64,000 nt of DNA, from assembly GCF_014645655.1 (NCBI RefSeq), contig NZ_BMMD01000011.1, positions 367 through 64,366 on the forward strand, in the 5' to 3' direction. Below, in pieces: positions 51,701 through 59,379 of the stretch. The stretch comes from Agromyces bauzanensis (GTDB lineage Bacteria; Actinomycetota; Actinomycetes; Actinomycetales; Microbacteriaceae). Positions within the stretch are counted from its first letter, which is position 1, and each line of letters opens with the position of its first letter. The notes under the pieces are model-generated. The model ran no database searches. It was given only the letters and a program-made list of their open reading frames with translations, and was not told the origin of the DNA. The position numbers and the translations under genes are program-made.

Positions 51701-52353
51701 GACGGGCTCGAGCCGCAGTTGCCGTCGCCGAAGTCGTAGCTGTACTCGTTCTCCTCGCCGTCGGCGACCTCACCGAGCAGTTCGAGGCCGATGTTCGAGA
51801 GCACGAAGTCGTCGTGATTGACGCCGCACGACGTGGTGATCGTGCCGGTCACGAACGTGATGGTGTTCTCGCCCTGCACGAGGAACTGATTGGGCACCTC
51901 GAGGTCGACGCGCTCGTTCACGAGGTCGCCGAGGTCGATGCGGTGCTCGCCGTTGACGAGCACGTGGTTGCCGTAGCGCTTCTCGATGGAGTTCGTGCCC
52001 ACGTCGAAGCGCAGGTGCGAGACGCCCACGGTCGGGGTCGCGTCGAGCGCGGCGCCGTCGACCGTGAGCGACGCGACGTCGTCGTCGGCCACCACGGGCG
52101 TCGCCGCGATGGTCGCCGTGCCTTCGAGCCAGCTGCCGTCGGCGGGTTCCAGGAGCGGTGGCATGAGTTCGGCCGGCGCCGGCTTCTCCACGGCCGGCGG
52201 GCCGCCGACGGATGCGACCGATGCGACGGATGCCGCGGACGCCGCCTGCTCGGGCGCGATCGCCAATCCCAGCCCGAGCGTCGCGGTGACCGCGACCGCG
52301 AGCATCCCCGCGACCGGCCCGCCGCCGTCGCCTCGTTCGCTCCTCCAGCGCAT
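48751..52353 (-). CDS. Secreted multidomain metallophosphoesterase
   Basis: A 1200-residue exported protein. A signal peptide occupies ~1-40. Two homologous ~170-residue modules follow (about 93-265 and 308-480). Each has a NSIExRYxNxVxVNG motif, FVTGTxxTSCGxNxDD and GDGxCGS; the paired cysteines (176/213, 392/429) probably form disulfides. Ig-like segments come next, then a calcineurin-type phosphoesterase with DTQY (~771), HTGDLIE (~816), GNHDN (~863), LSHDY (~955) and GHEHG (~998). A fibronectin-like end closes it. No sortase motif is seen. Start ATG 52353 has GGAGG. Substrate unknown, possibly extracellular nucleotides or polymers. Confidence 0.85.
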   Translation of the reverse strand: MRWRSERGDGGGPVAGMLAVAVTATLGLGLAIAPEQAASAASVASVASVGGPPAVEKPAPAELMPPLLEPADGSWLEGTATIAATPVVADDDVASLTVDGAALDATPTVGVSHLRFDVGTNSIEKRYGNHVLVNGEHRIDLGDLVNERVDLEVPNQFLVQGENTITFVTGTITTSCGVNHDDFVLSNIGLELLGEVADGEENEYSYDFGDGNCGSSPSKLLDAELSFFILGDPQGTTGLSVDLDTATVANGAHTIVATTTAGATATRSVTVNNAPVGAPYVTPADGTIARGVQQVFATQRATGDGGVASLTIDGADAGTVPVLGAGDAVLSFSVASNSIEARYHNYVVVNGMKLDLGGDYVSQRVDVVFPNEWLRPGSNTIDFVTGTYQTSCGANRDDYVVSAFALTPAAGTAAGVGLAGTYRMGDGSCGSNTTLLREAALEFSVDASAQGLRADVDTTTLADGEHEIAAASTTGEVATRLLVTDNSGPAVASSVPVAGSTITKAVSLDVLLEEVSGILSGPEMTLDGQPVAPGDLVGPGLGAGEHTIAVTAVDGLGNGATREIVFTSAGIPDVPTELAPAYGAADVGDSATLSARVAEPDGGDVTATFSQAEILTPNQVWQGTFQGIPTTLRVEGEQVVAGAPALLPGDGITLDTDASRDVAFQRFDVMVKGHVDTPALRWAGTIDPDRIATLRAWNLETSAWDALASARGAAAGEIELTAEVDDRYLDEQQVHVMVTGEDPFADDLEAGAPNGFADPAEYDLSIAHFTDTQYLSEGAVEQETPEERAIWESAYAGVTDWIAANAESRKIAYVAHTGDLIENNIRQPASEEMEQQVAGEFEVSSDAQATLDDAGVPNGVIAGNHDNQSGTENGPGAIYNRYFGPDRYRAAADAWQQAEYGGPWRDGDNQNHYDLFSAGGLDFVVVGLSYGVTREEAEWADGVFKQFPDRNGILLSHDYLAPSTQPDGRNAPFTAPDGSMLYNRVVADNPNVFLILAGHEHGVGTNVKANVGEIDHGVVELLADYQFYTVSAGRLGLTEIGGYAPDTQLRFGASFFRMLQIDVDRAIMNVDTYSPLLDEFGATEYDDRHRYDGSEDDMVLPIDLTSRVTSFSTDAVALYVPTAVLGEEIVASGEVASVDWASLKPSTAYAWIVTARSAGGGTSTSDPSVFVTTDAAGRPGTPGAGSPLLPFIGQDAAGTR

Positions 52354-52496
52354 GCCGGTGACCCTCCTGGTGTCGTCCGCGCCCCGCCTCCGCGACGGGG
52401 CGTTCCGGATGACAGGCTGGCCAGCGCGGGTGAACACCCGGGGTGCGATCGTCGACGCGCTGGGGACGGAAGGGAGAACGGTTCAGCGGCTGCGGC

Positions 52497-53936
52497 TCAA
52501 CGCAGGCCCGCAGGCCCGATGACCTCGCGCTCGAACGTGCGCACCCATCGGTCCCCCGTGGCGCGGAACTCCGCTCGCGTCGAGAACCGGTAGTGGTAGG
52601 CGCGCGCACGAACCCACCGCGGGGTCGCCCCGTCGAACGGGTCGATCGCGAGCAGGCGCAGGGTCGGGGCATCCGCTTCGAGCAGGCGAGCGAGGAACAC
52701 CTCGAACCATGGTTCCCACATCCGCCCGAGCGGCAGGAACCACATGAGCCAGTCGAGCCGCAGGTGGTACGGCGCCCACTGCCGCGGGATCGCGCGCACG
52801 TCGCCGGGCTTGCCCTTGAAGTGGTACTCGCGCCACTCCGAGTCCAGCTCCGGCACGTCGGCGAGGGTACCCTCGACGATGATCTCGATGCGCCGCTTCG
52901 TCACGGTGCCGAACGCGCCGTACGCGTTCACGAGCATCCACCTGTTGAAGCTCGCGTTCATGAGCTGGCGTCGCGAGAACAGGTTCTGCACGGGTCGCAC
53001 GCTGAGTACGAGGATGAGCACGGCGACCGCCGCGACGATCACGAACCACCAGAGCGGCGTGGCCGCGGCATCCGTGCCGAGATCGGCCGGGATCGCCGGG
53101 ATCAGCCAGTGCCACACCGAGTCGGAGATGGCGGATGCCCCCAGCACCACCGTGATCCAGTTCAGCCAGGCGAAGTTGCCGGTCACGATGAGCCAGAGCT
53201 GGGTGAGCACGATGACCGCGGCGGCGGCCGAGCCGACGGGCCCCGGCACGAAGAGGAGGAACGGCACGATGAGCTGTGCGAAGTGGTTGCCGAGCACCTC
53301 GCCCCGGTGGAACCACGTCGGCAGCAGGTGCGCCTGACGGCTGAGCGGACCGGGCATGGGCTGGGTCTCGTGGTGGTACATGAGCGCCGTGAGGTCGCGC
53401 CATTCGATGCCGCCGCGGATCTTGATCATGCCGGCGCCGAACTCGAGCCGGAACACGAGCCACCACACGGCGACGAGGATCAGGATCGACGGCGGCTGGT
53501 CGTTCGAACCGAGGAACGCCATGATGAACAGCGCCTCGCAGAGCAGCATCTCCCAGCCGAAGCCGTAGAACGTCTGGCCGACGTTCACGATCGAGAGGTA
53601 CAGGATCCAGAGCGCGCCGAACACGAGCATCGGCACCCAGGGCGGCCCCAGCTGCGGGAGTCCGGCGACGACGGATGCCGCGAGCACGAGTCCGGCGACG
53701 GCGACCGCGACGAGGCGCCGGTCGGTGTAGCCCCAGCGGAACAGCGTCGGCCCGCGAAGCCTCGGCGCAATGCGGAGGAGCTCGGGCACGGGCAGCAGGC
53801 CGTGTTCGCCGAGGAGCGGACGGAACTGGTTCAGTGTCGACAGGAACGCGACGAACGCGAGCGCCGCGACCCCTCGCTGCAGCACTTGGCGGGCGAACTC
53901 GTAGTCGTGCGCGTCGAACCAGTTGAGCCAGTCCAC
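52497..53936 (-). CDS. Lipase maturation factor (LMF1) family protein
   Basis: A 479-residue multi-pass membrane protein. The family signature is clear: LLPVPELLRIAPRL, VGQTFYGFGWEMLLCEALFIMAFLG, WLVFRLEFGAGMIKIRGG.EWRDLTALMYHHETQPMPGPLS, and the C-terminal EYHFKGKPGDVRAIPRQWAPYHLRLDWLMWF. In animals LMF1 helps lipases fold in the ER; bacterial members have no proven role. It follows the secreted phosphoesterase gene in orientation but with a promoter-sized gap. TM number about eight. Confidence 0.88.
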   Translation of the reverse strand: MDWLNWFDAHDYEFARQVLQRGVAALAFVAFLSTLNQFRPLLGEHGLLPVPELLRIAPRLRGPTLFRWGYTDRRLVAVAVAGLVLAASVVAGLPQLGPPWVPMLVFGALWILYLSIVNVGQTFYGFGWEMLLCEALFIMAFLGSNDQPPSILILVAVWWLVFRLEFGAGMIKIRGGIEWRDLTALMYHHETQPMPGPLSRQAHLLPTWFHRGEVLGNHFAQLIVPFLLFVPGPVGSAAAAVIVLTQLWLIVTGNFAWLNWITVVLGASAISDSVWHWLIPAIPADLGTDAAATPLWWFVIVAAVAVLILVLSVRPVQNLFSRRQLMNASFNRWMLVNAYGAFGTVTKRRIEIIVEGTLADVPELDSEWREYHFKGKPGDVRAIPRQWAPYHLRLDWLMWFLPLGRMWEPWFEVFLARLLEADAPTLRLLAIDPFDGATPRWVRARAYHYRFSTRAEFRATGDRWVRTFEREVIGPAGLR

Positions 53937-53954
53937 GCCCTCACGCTACCGCGC

Positions 53955-55397
53955 TCACCCCCCGGTGCCGATGCCGAAGCGCTCGCGGAGCGCGAGCCGC
54001 GCCGCCCACCAGCCGTTCATGCCGTGCACGGCGGGCCCCGGCGGCGTCGCGCTCGAGCAGAGGTACACGCCGGGAACCGGCGTGCGCCACGGCGCCGTGG
54101 ACACCACGGGCCGCTTCACGAGCTGCGCCATCGTCAGCTCGCCGGCGTAGATGTCGCCGCCGAGGTAGTTCGGGTTGTGCGCGGCGATCTCGGTCGCGCT
54201 GCTCGAGACCGACGCCAGCACGACGTCGCGGAACCCGGGCGCGAACCGCTCGATCTCCGCCGTGATGAGCTCGGTCGCGTCGAGCGTCGATCCCGCCGGC
54301 ACGTGCGTGTACGCCCACAGCACGTGCTTGCCCGCCGGCGCCCGGGTCGGGTCCGCGACGCTCGGCTGCGTCACCAGCACGTACGGATGCCGCGCCGGCG
54401 CGCCGGCCGCACCCGGCTGGAAGCCGCGGCGCACGGCGTTCTCGGCCGTCGACATCTCCGCCCGCGACCCGCCGACGTGCACGGTCGGCGCGAGTCGCAC
54501 GTCGGGGTCGGACCATGGCACGGGCCCGTCGAGCGCGAAGTCGACCTTCGCGACGCCCGACCCATAGCGGTAGCGGCGCAGGGCGCGGGCGTAGCGCGTC
54601 GGCAGGTCGGCCGTGAACAGGAGCTCGGGCGCGGTGTCGAGCAGGACGGCGCGGGAATCGGCGACCTCCGACAGGCTCGACACCGGGGCATCCGTCACGA
54701 TCTCACCGCCGAGCGTCCGCAGCTCGTCGGCGAGCGCGTCGGCGATGGCCTGCGATCCGCCGGCCGGGAATCCCCAGCCCGCGCCGTGCGCGTGCATCGC
54801 GAGGAGGAGCCCGGCACCAGCCGACGGCAGCGACGGCATGCCGCCGGCGGCATGAGCGACGACCCCGGTGAACAGGGCGGGCGCGACGTCGCCATCGAAG
54901 CGCAGGTTCCACAGCGGGGTGCCCTGCTCGAGCGATCGCAGGCCGAAGCGGAACGCGGCGATCGGGTCGCGCGGCACGCGCAGCAGCTGCGACCCCGTGA
55001 ACGACCCGACGCCCCGCTGCCGCGCGAGGAGCGGCGCGATGAGGCGGCGCCACGCGGGGCCATCGGCGCCGAGGGCGTCGACCGTGCGATCGAGGTCGCG
55101 CCAGGCGACCCCCGCGCGGCCGCCGTCGAGCGGATGCGCGTACGAGACCTCGGGCACGATCCAGTCGATCCGGTCGAGGAGACCGAGCTTGCGGAACACG
55201 GGTGACGCGAGCGCGGCCGGATGCACCGCCGAGCACACGTCGTGCCGAAAGCCCGGCAGGGTGAGTTCGGCCGTGCGCACGCCGCCGCCGATCGTCGGGG
55301 CGGCCTCGAGCACGCGCACCGAGAGGCCCGCCCGCGCGGCCACGACCGCGGCGACGAGCCCGTTGGGCCCACTTCCCACGACCGTGACGTCGATCAC
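53955..55397 (-). CDS. CrtI/PDRP-like FAD-dependent oxidoreductase
   Basis: A 480-residue flavoprotein. The N-terminal dinucleotide motif VTVVGSGPNGLVAAVVAARAGLSVRVLEAAPTIGG and the C-terminal block PGVYLCSSATPPGPAVHGMNGWWAA mark the phytoene-desaturase-like group (carotenoid and related desaturases, PYROXD2-type). No carotenoid genes are nearby, so the PYROXD2-like branch of unknown substrate is more likely. It starts 16 bp from the NUDIX stop on the same strand. Confidence 0.83.
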   Translation of the reverse strand: MIDVTVVGSGPNGLVAAVVAARAGLSVRVLEAAPTIGGGVRTAELTLPGFRHDVCSAVHPAALASPVFRKLGLLDRIDWIVPEVSYAHPLDGGRAGVAWRDLDRTVDALGADGPAWRRLIAPLLARQRGVGSFTGSQLLRVPRDPIAAFRFGLRSLEQGTPLWNLRFDGDVAPALFTGVVAHAAGGMPSLPSAGAGLLLAMHAHGAGWGFPAGGSQAIADALADELRTLGGEIVTDAPVSSLSEVADSRAVLLDTAPELLFTADLPTRYARALRRYRYGSGVAKVDFALDGPVPWSDPDVRLAPTVHVGGSRAEMSTAENAVRRGFQPGAAGAPARHPYVLVTQPSVADPTRAPAGKHVLWAYTHVPAGSTLDATELITAEIERFAPGFRDVVLASVSSSATEIAAHNPNYLGGDIYAGELTMAQLVKRPVVSTAPWRTPVPGVYLCSSATPPGPAVHGMNGWWAARLALRERFGIGTGG

Positions 55398-55413
55398 GTG
55401 ATCAGGAGCCGGC

Positions 55414-56145
55414 TCAGAAGGATTTCAGGTAGACCCACGGCAGGCGGTCCATCATGAGCCGGTGGCGGTTGCCCTCGGCGTCGGGCGCGTCGTCGGGCAC
55501 GTCGGGATCGCGTTCATTCCGTTCCTGATCGGCCCCGTACTCGTCGTCCTCCTGCCAGAGGATCATGGTGCGGTCGTCGCTGAACTGGGAGACGTACGGC
55601 CGGATGTCGCCCGTGCGCAGCTCGGCGAGGGCCTCATCGACGGATGCCGCATCCTTCAGCCCGTGCAGCGTCACCCACGTCGGCGGCCACAGGCTCATGG
55701 CGCCGGCGGTGTGGCGATCGATCGCGTCCATCGGCCGGATCCACTCGACCGCCATCACCTCGTTCGGGTCGGGGCGGATCTCGCCGTCGGGCACGCGCAC
55801 CGCGAAGAACGTGGTGCTCAGGCGCTTCTGGGAGCTGGTCGCCGGGGGCGTCCAACGCGAGAACGCCACGAGCTCGCCGGCCTCGAGCTCGAGCCCGATC
55901 TCCTCGCGCGTCTCGCGCACGGCGGCGCGTCGCGCGGCCTCCTCGGTGTCGGTCGATCCACCCGCGGCGTCCTCCTCGTCGACGGCGCCTCCCGGGAAGA
56001 CCCAGGCCCCCGCGAACGAGCCGCGGTCGCGCGGTCGCTCGGCGAGGAGCACTTCGAGGCCTCGTTCGCCGTCGCGCAGCAGCACGACGGTCGCGGCCGA
56101 GCCAGGAACCTTATCGTTCGTGAGTGATTCGAGGTCGCTGTCCAT
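55414..56145 (-). CDS. NUDIX hydrolase
   Basis: A 243-residue NUDIX protein. The fold begins SAATVVLLRDGERGLEVLLAERP. The Nudix box is FPGGAVDEED, expanded by an insertion, then ARRAAVRETREEIGLELE. The insertion between GG and REXXEE (AAGGSTDTEE) lengthens the loop, as seen in the NUDT19/CoA-type subgroup with a preceding ERPRDRGSFAGAWVFPGG. The substrate may be an acyl-CoA or nucleoside diphosphate derivative. A promoter region separates it from the divergent MBL gene. Confidence 0.85.
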   Translation of the reverse strand: MDSDLESLTNDKVPGSAATVVLLRDGERGLEVLLAERPRDRGSFAGAWVFPGGAVDEEDAAGGSTDTEEAARRAAVRETREEIGLELEAGELVAFSRWTPPATSSQKRLSTTFFAVRVPDGEIRPDPNEVMAVEWIRPMDAIDRHTAGAMSLWPPTWVTLHGLKDAASVDEALAELRTGDIRPYVSQFSDDRTMILWQEDDEYGADQERNERDPDVPDDAPDAEGNRHRLMMDRLPWVYLKSF

Positions 56146-56224
56146 GGACTCAGACTAGGCGTGTCACGCCCCTCGCGCACCGGAATGGCGTGCCCATGGC
56201 CCGGCGCGCGGCTACACTGCGGAC

Positions 56225-57028
56225 ATGGCTGTGGCATCCGCAGGCGGTGACGCCGTTTCCCGATTCGCGACGCTCGTGCGGGCGCCGAACCCGGGACCGA
56301 TGACGCTCGACGGCACGAACTCGTACGTGCTGCGGGCGCCGGGGTCGCCCGGCGTGGTCGTCGTCGACCCCGGACCATCGGATGCCGCGCACCTGCGCCG
56401 CCTCGCCGACGCGGGCCGCGTCGAGCTCGTGCTGCTCACGCACCACCACGTCGACCACAGCGAGGCGCTCGCGGAGTTCGCGGCCATGGCGGATGCCCCG
56501 GCGCGCGCGATAGACCCGGCGTTCTGCATCGGCGCCGACCCGCTCCACGACAGCGAGCGCATCGAGGCGGCGGGACTCGCGCTGCACGTGATCGCCACGC
56601 CCGGCCACACCGCCGACTCGGCGTGCTTCGTGCTCCCAGACGACGGCGAGCACGGCGCGGTGCTCACGGGAGACACGGTGCTCGGCCGCGGAACGACGAT
56701 CATCGCCGACCCCGACGGCGCGCTCGGGCCGTACCTGCACTCGCTCGGACGGCTCCGCGCCCTCAGCGCGGTCGGTGCAGGTGACGGAGTGACCGTGCTG
56801 CCGGGCCACGGGCCGGTGCTCCCCGACCTCGCCGAGATCTGCGACGCGTACCTGGCGCATCGCACCGAACGGCTCCAGCAGATCCGCGCCGCCCTCGACC
56901 GGCTCGGTGCGGACGCGTCGACCGGGGCGGTGACCGATCTCGTGTACACCGACACGGATGCCTCGGTGCGCAGTGCAGCCGAGGCATCCGTTCGAGCGCA
57001 GTTGCGGTACCTCAGGGGCACCGCGTAG
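56225..57028 (+). CDS. MBL-fold metallo-hydrolase, LACTB2-like
   Basis: A 267-residue metallo-beta-lactamase-fold protein. Metal ligands are in THHHVDHSEAL (HxHxDH type), GHTADSACF, TGDTVLG and GHGPVLPD. The N-terminus NPGPMTLDGTNSYVL and the C-terminal helical extension (RTERLQQIRAAL onward) match the LACTB2/glyoxalase-II-like group, some of which are RNases. It is divergent from the NUDIX gene. Confidence 0.88.
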   Translation: MAVASAGGDAVSRFATLVRAPNPGPMTLDGTNSYVLRAPGSPGVVVVDPGPSDAAHLRRLADAGRVELVLLTHHHVDHSEALAEFAAMADAPARAIDPAFCIGADPLHDSERIEAAGLALHVIATPGHTADSACFVLPDDGEHGAVLTGDTVLGRGTTIIADPDGALGPYLHSLGRLRALSAVGAGDGVTVLPGHGPVLPDLAEICDAYLAHRTERLQQIRAALDRLGADASTGAVTDLVYTDTDASVRSAAEASVRAQLRYLRGTA

Positions 57029-57031
57029 CGG

Positions 57032-57601
57032 TCACGCCGCGACGGCGAAGCCGCCCGTCCAGCCGACCTTCTCCTGCACGGCGAGCGTGAGCTGCAGGAA
57101 GCCGACGGCCTCGAGCTCGCGAGCGCGCTTGAGGCTGCCGGCGTCGACGGCCGCGACGCCGCCGGCGCGCACGACCTCGGCGAGCGCGTGCTTCGCATCG
57201 ACGTCGTCGCCCGCGATGAGCACGGTGGTCGGCTCGCCGCCGATGGTCTTCGACGCCAGCGTCGCGGCGAAGTTCGTGTTGAAGGCCTTCAGCAGGGTCG
57301 ACTCGGGCAGGGACTTCGCGAGCTCGCTCGCGCGCGAGCCGTCGGCGGGCGCGACGAGCGAGTCGAAGGTCTCGACGTCCAGCGGGTTCGTGATGTCGAC
57401 CACGATCCTGCCGGCGAGCTGGGCGCCGCGCTGGGCGACGATCTCGTCGAGCGCGGTGTGCGGCACGGCGAGCACCACGAGGTCGCCCGTGATGGCGTCG
57501 GTGTCGCGCGTGACGTACTCGACGGTGTTGCCGCCCGCTGCGACGATGCCGCCGATGGCGCTGCCCATGTTGCCGTTCCCGATGATGCTGACGGTGGTCA
57601 T
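57032..57601 (-). CDS. NADP-binding F420-reductase-like oxidoreductase
   Basis: A 189-residue Rossmann protein, essentially one domain: MTTVSIIGNGNMGSAIGGIVAAGG, VLAVPHTALDEIV, RIVVDITNPLD, and LLKAFNTNFAATLASKTIGGE (typical of NpdG/F420-dependent NADP reductase-like proteins). The ATG 57601 has GGAGAGG upstream. It is transcribed divergently from a MarR regulator across a region with two operators, one covering its predicted start. Redox or electrophile response is a reasonable inference. Confidence 0.85.
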   Translation of the reverse strand: MTTVSIIGNGNMGSAIGGIVAAGGNTVEYVTRDTDAITGDLVVLAVPHTALDEIVAQRGAQLAGRIVVDITNPLDVETFDSLVAPADGSRASELAKSLPESTLLKAFNTNFAATLASKTIGGEPTTVLIAGDDVDAKHALAEVVRAGGVAAVDAGSLKRARELEAVGFLQLTLAVQEKVGWTGGFAVAA

Positions 57602-57629
57602 GTCGTCCTCTCCGCGCCGTTCGACGCGA

Positions 57630-57649
57630 TTGGTTGTGGGTACAACCAA
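57630..57649. promoter_or_regulatory. MarR operator A1
   Basis: TTGGTTGT-GGGT-ACAACCAA, perfect 8-bp arms. It covers the predicted transcription start of the leftward oxidoreductase gene. Confidence 0.75.
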
Positions 57650-57650
57650 C

Positions 57651-57679
57651 ACCCTAGCGTGATTCGGTTGTCGCGTCAA
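57651..57679 (-). promoter_or_regulatory. Promoter of the NADP-binding oxidoreductase gene
   Basis: On the minus strand, TTGACG (57679-57674), a 17-bp spacer and TAGGGT (57656-57651). The -35 lies within operator A2. Confidence 0.65.
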
Positions 57680-57681
57680 CC
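57666..57681. promoter_or_regulatory. MarR operator A2
   Basis: GGTTG-TCGCGT-CAACC, the same arms as A1. The centre is 34 bp from A1. It overlaps the -35 regions of both divergent genes. Confidence 0.7.
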
Positions 57682-57700
57682 AATGCGGTAGACTGGCGAC

Positions 57701-58222
57701 ATGAGCGCCGACACGAGATGGCTGAGCACCGAGGAATCCGCCGCCTGGGTGCGCCTCGTCGCGCTCGCCGAACTGCTCCCCGGCGCGCTCGACGCGCAAC
57801 TGCAGCGCGACGCAGGCCTCACGCACTTCGAGTACGTGGCGCTCATGTCGCTCGCGGAGGCCCCCGAACGCACCATGCGCATGACCGAGCTCGCCTCCCG
57901 CACCAACGCGACCCTCCCCCGCCTCTCGCACGTCGCGCGCCGCCTCGAGGAGCGCGGTCTCATCCGCCGGTTCCCGTGCCCGACCGACCGGCGCGCCACG
58001 AACGCGACGATCACCGAGGCCGGCCTGCAGCTCATCGCCGACGCCGCCCCCGGCCATGTCGAGACGGTGCGCGCCAGCGTGCTCGACGCGCTCACGCCCG
58101 AGCAGCTCGAGCAGCTGTACGCGATCGCGGGAGCCGTGCTCGCTCGGCTCGACCCCGACGAGCGACTCGCGGCCACCTCGTGCCAGTTCAGCGAGGGCCC
58201 GACCCTCGCGCGCGCCGGCTGA
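57701..58222 (+). CDS. MarR-family regulator
   Basis: A 173-residue winged-helix protein with LTHFEYVALMSLAEAPERTMRMTELASRTNATLPRLSHVARRLEERGLIRRFPCPTDRRATNATITEAG, a full MarR domain. TAGACT at 57689-57694 ends about seven bases before the ATG, so its mRNA is probably leaderless. Two GGTTG/CAACC operators in the divergent region imply autoregulation and control of the oxidoreductase gene. Confidence 0.88.
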   Translation: MSADTRWLSTEESAAWVRLVALAELLPGALDAQLQRDAGLTHFEYVALMSLAEAPERTMRMTELASRTNATLPRLSHVARRLEERGLIRRFPCPTDRRATNATITEAGLQLIADAAPGHVETVRASVLDALTPEQLEQLYAIAGAVLARLDPDERLAATSCQFSEGPTLARAG

Positions 58223-58244
58223 ACCGGCGAGCGTCCCGCGGTCG

Positions 58245-58399
58245 AGGTCGCACCTCTGCGCCTTCCAAGCCTGTCGAAAGCTGCACGACTGCGACCTCTG
58301 ACGAGTCCGCCGACGTGCGGCCACGCTGCCTGGGGTGGGCTGGGATCGAAGTCGCAGTCGTGCGCATTCCGAGGCTCCGAAGCCTGCACGACTGCGACT
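58245..58399. repeat. Tandem pair of hairpin elements
   Basis: Unit A (58245-58298) has a 9-bp stem GAGGTCGCA/TGCGACCTC. Unit B (58350-58399) has a perfect 14-bp stem AGTCGCAGTCGTGC/GCACGACTGCGACT with a nested AGGCT/AGCCT stem (58372-58385). Both end with GCACGACTGCGAC. It could be a REP-like element or a structured RNA; no promoter is evident. Confidence 0.65.
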
Positions 58400-58428
58400 C
58401 CTGATGCGTCCCGTTGACCGCGGTCCCC

Positions 58429-58587
58429 CTACGCGGGTGCGTTGTCGGGATCGACCGTCTCGATCGTCTCCTCCTCGACGGCGTTGTCGGCCTCCATATC
58501 GTTGACGCCGGGGCCCTCGCGCGGTGTCTTCTCGACCTCGGCGTCGTGCCCGAGGCCCGCTTCGTCGCCCTCGTTGGGATCGCTCAT
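58429..58587 (-). CDS. Small acidic hypothetical protein
   Basis: A 52-residue frame with GAGGAG seven bases before the ATG. The protein is very acidic (VEEETIETVDPD near the end) with no hydrophobic segment or cysteine, probably unstructured. I do not recognise a family. Support is the ribosome binding site and normal codon use. Confidence 0.6.
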   Translation of the reverse strand: MSDPNEGDEAGLGHDAEVEKTPREGPGVNDMEADNAVEEETIETVDPDNAPA

Positions 58588-58760
58588 CGGATACTCCTCG
58601 CTCGTGGCTGCTCACCCGAGACTCTGCCGGGGTCGCGGCATCCGTCAACGGCTTGACTCGGTCACGAGTTCGATGCCCACGTGCGCCGCCGCGCCGATCG
58701 GCACTGGAGGGCGGGCCGTCGCGCATACCAGAATGGGCCCGAGACACCTGGAGGTGCGCG

Positions 58761-58865
58761 ATGCCAATCGAATCCGTCATCTGGTCGATCCTCGGCGTGA
58801 TCGCCGTCGTCGTCGGCGTGTTGGGACTCGCCGCGCTCTGGTCGCTGGTCAAGGCGCCGCGCTGA
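58761..58865 (+). CDS. 34-residue single-helix membrane protein
   Basis: Starts at ATG 58761 after GGAGGTG. Sequence MPIESVIWSILGVIAVVVGV and on to LVKAPR: one membrane helix with a short basic end. It resembles other actinobacterial micro-membrane proteins. Its stop overlaps the 3' end of the convergent MarR gene. Confidence 0.6.
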   Translation: MPIESVIWSILGVIAVVVGVLGLAALWSLVKAPR

Positions 58866-59325
58866 GCAGGGGTCGCGCCTCGCGCGACCCCTCCAGTTCC
58901 CCGCGGAGCATGCGCAGTTCGGCCGTGATGCGCCGGAGCACGTCGCCGTGCCGGGCAGCCAGGTCGTGCGCGAGCGGCTCGCGCGACCGACGTGCGGCGG
59001 CGGCCTTCGCCGCACCCTCGGCGGTGAGCGTGAGGAGCGAGGCGCGGCCGTCGTGCGGCGAGCCCTCCCGACGAACGAGCCCCATGGCCTCCAATCGCGA
59101 GACCAGCCGGCTCGGATGTCCCGACTCCGCCACCAAGTGCTGCGCGAGACCGCTCAGCGTCGCGGGCTGGCGTTCCTCGAGCGCCATGAGCGCGTCCGCC
59201 TGGACGCACGACAGCCCGATCGGGTGGAACACCTCCGCCAGCGCGGCGTTGAGTGCGGGCACGAGCGCCTTCACCTCATAGGCGAACTCGATCGCGTCGG
59301 CCGAGGGGCTTGCGTTCTGTGACAT
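58849..59325 (-). CDS. MarR-family regulator
   Basis: A 158-residue protein with LSCVQADALMALEERQPATLSGLAQHLVAESGHPSRLVSRLEAMGLVRREGSPHDGRASLLTLTAEG, a standard MarR winged helix. The ATG at 59325 has no Shine-Dalgarno. A TAAGAT -10 at 59338-59333 (minus strand) puts the transcript start at or next to the ATG, so it is likely leaderless. It is divergent from a quinone-oxidoreductase-like gene with two TGACATGTCA operators between. Confidence 0.87.
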   Translation of the reverse strand: MSQNASPSADAIEFAYEVKALVPALNAALAEVFHPIGLSCVQADALMALEERQPATLSGLAQHLVAESGHPSRLVSRLEAMGLVRREGSPHDGRASLLTLTAEGAAKAAAARRSREPLAHDLAARHGDVLRRITAELRMLRGELEGSREARPLLSAAP

Positions 59326-59330
59326 GTCAT
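59319..59330. promoter_or_regulatory. MarR operator B1
   Basis: GTGACATGTCAT; its core TGACATGTCA is a perfect 10-bp palindrome. It covers the leaderless start codon of the marR-type gene. Confidence 0.7.
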
Positions 59331-59352
59331 GTATCTTAGTCGAATCAGTTAC

Positions 59353-59364
59353 GTGACATGTCAC
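59353..59364. promoter_or_regulatory. MarR operator B2
   Basis: GTGACATGTCAC, a perfect 12-bp palindrome, upstream of the reductase gene. Its centre is 34 bp from B1, the same spacing as A1-A2. Confidence 0.75.
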
Positions 59365-59379
59365 AGAATGGTGGAGACC

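Noticed and set aside
52443-55205. A 920-codon plus-strand frame across the LMF1 and CrtI-like genes
   Set aside because: It spans two unrelated minus-strand genes and their gap, and its product is an Arg/His/Glu-rich shadow.
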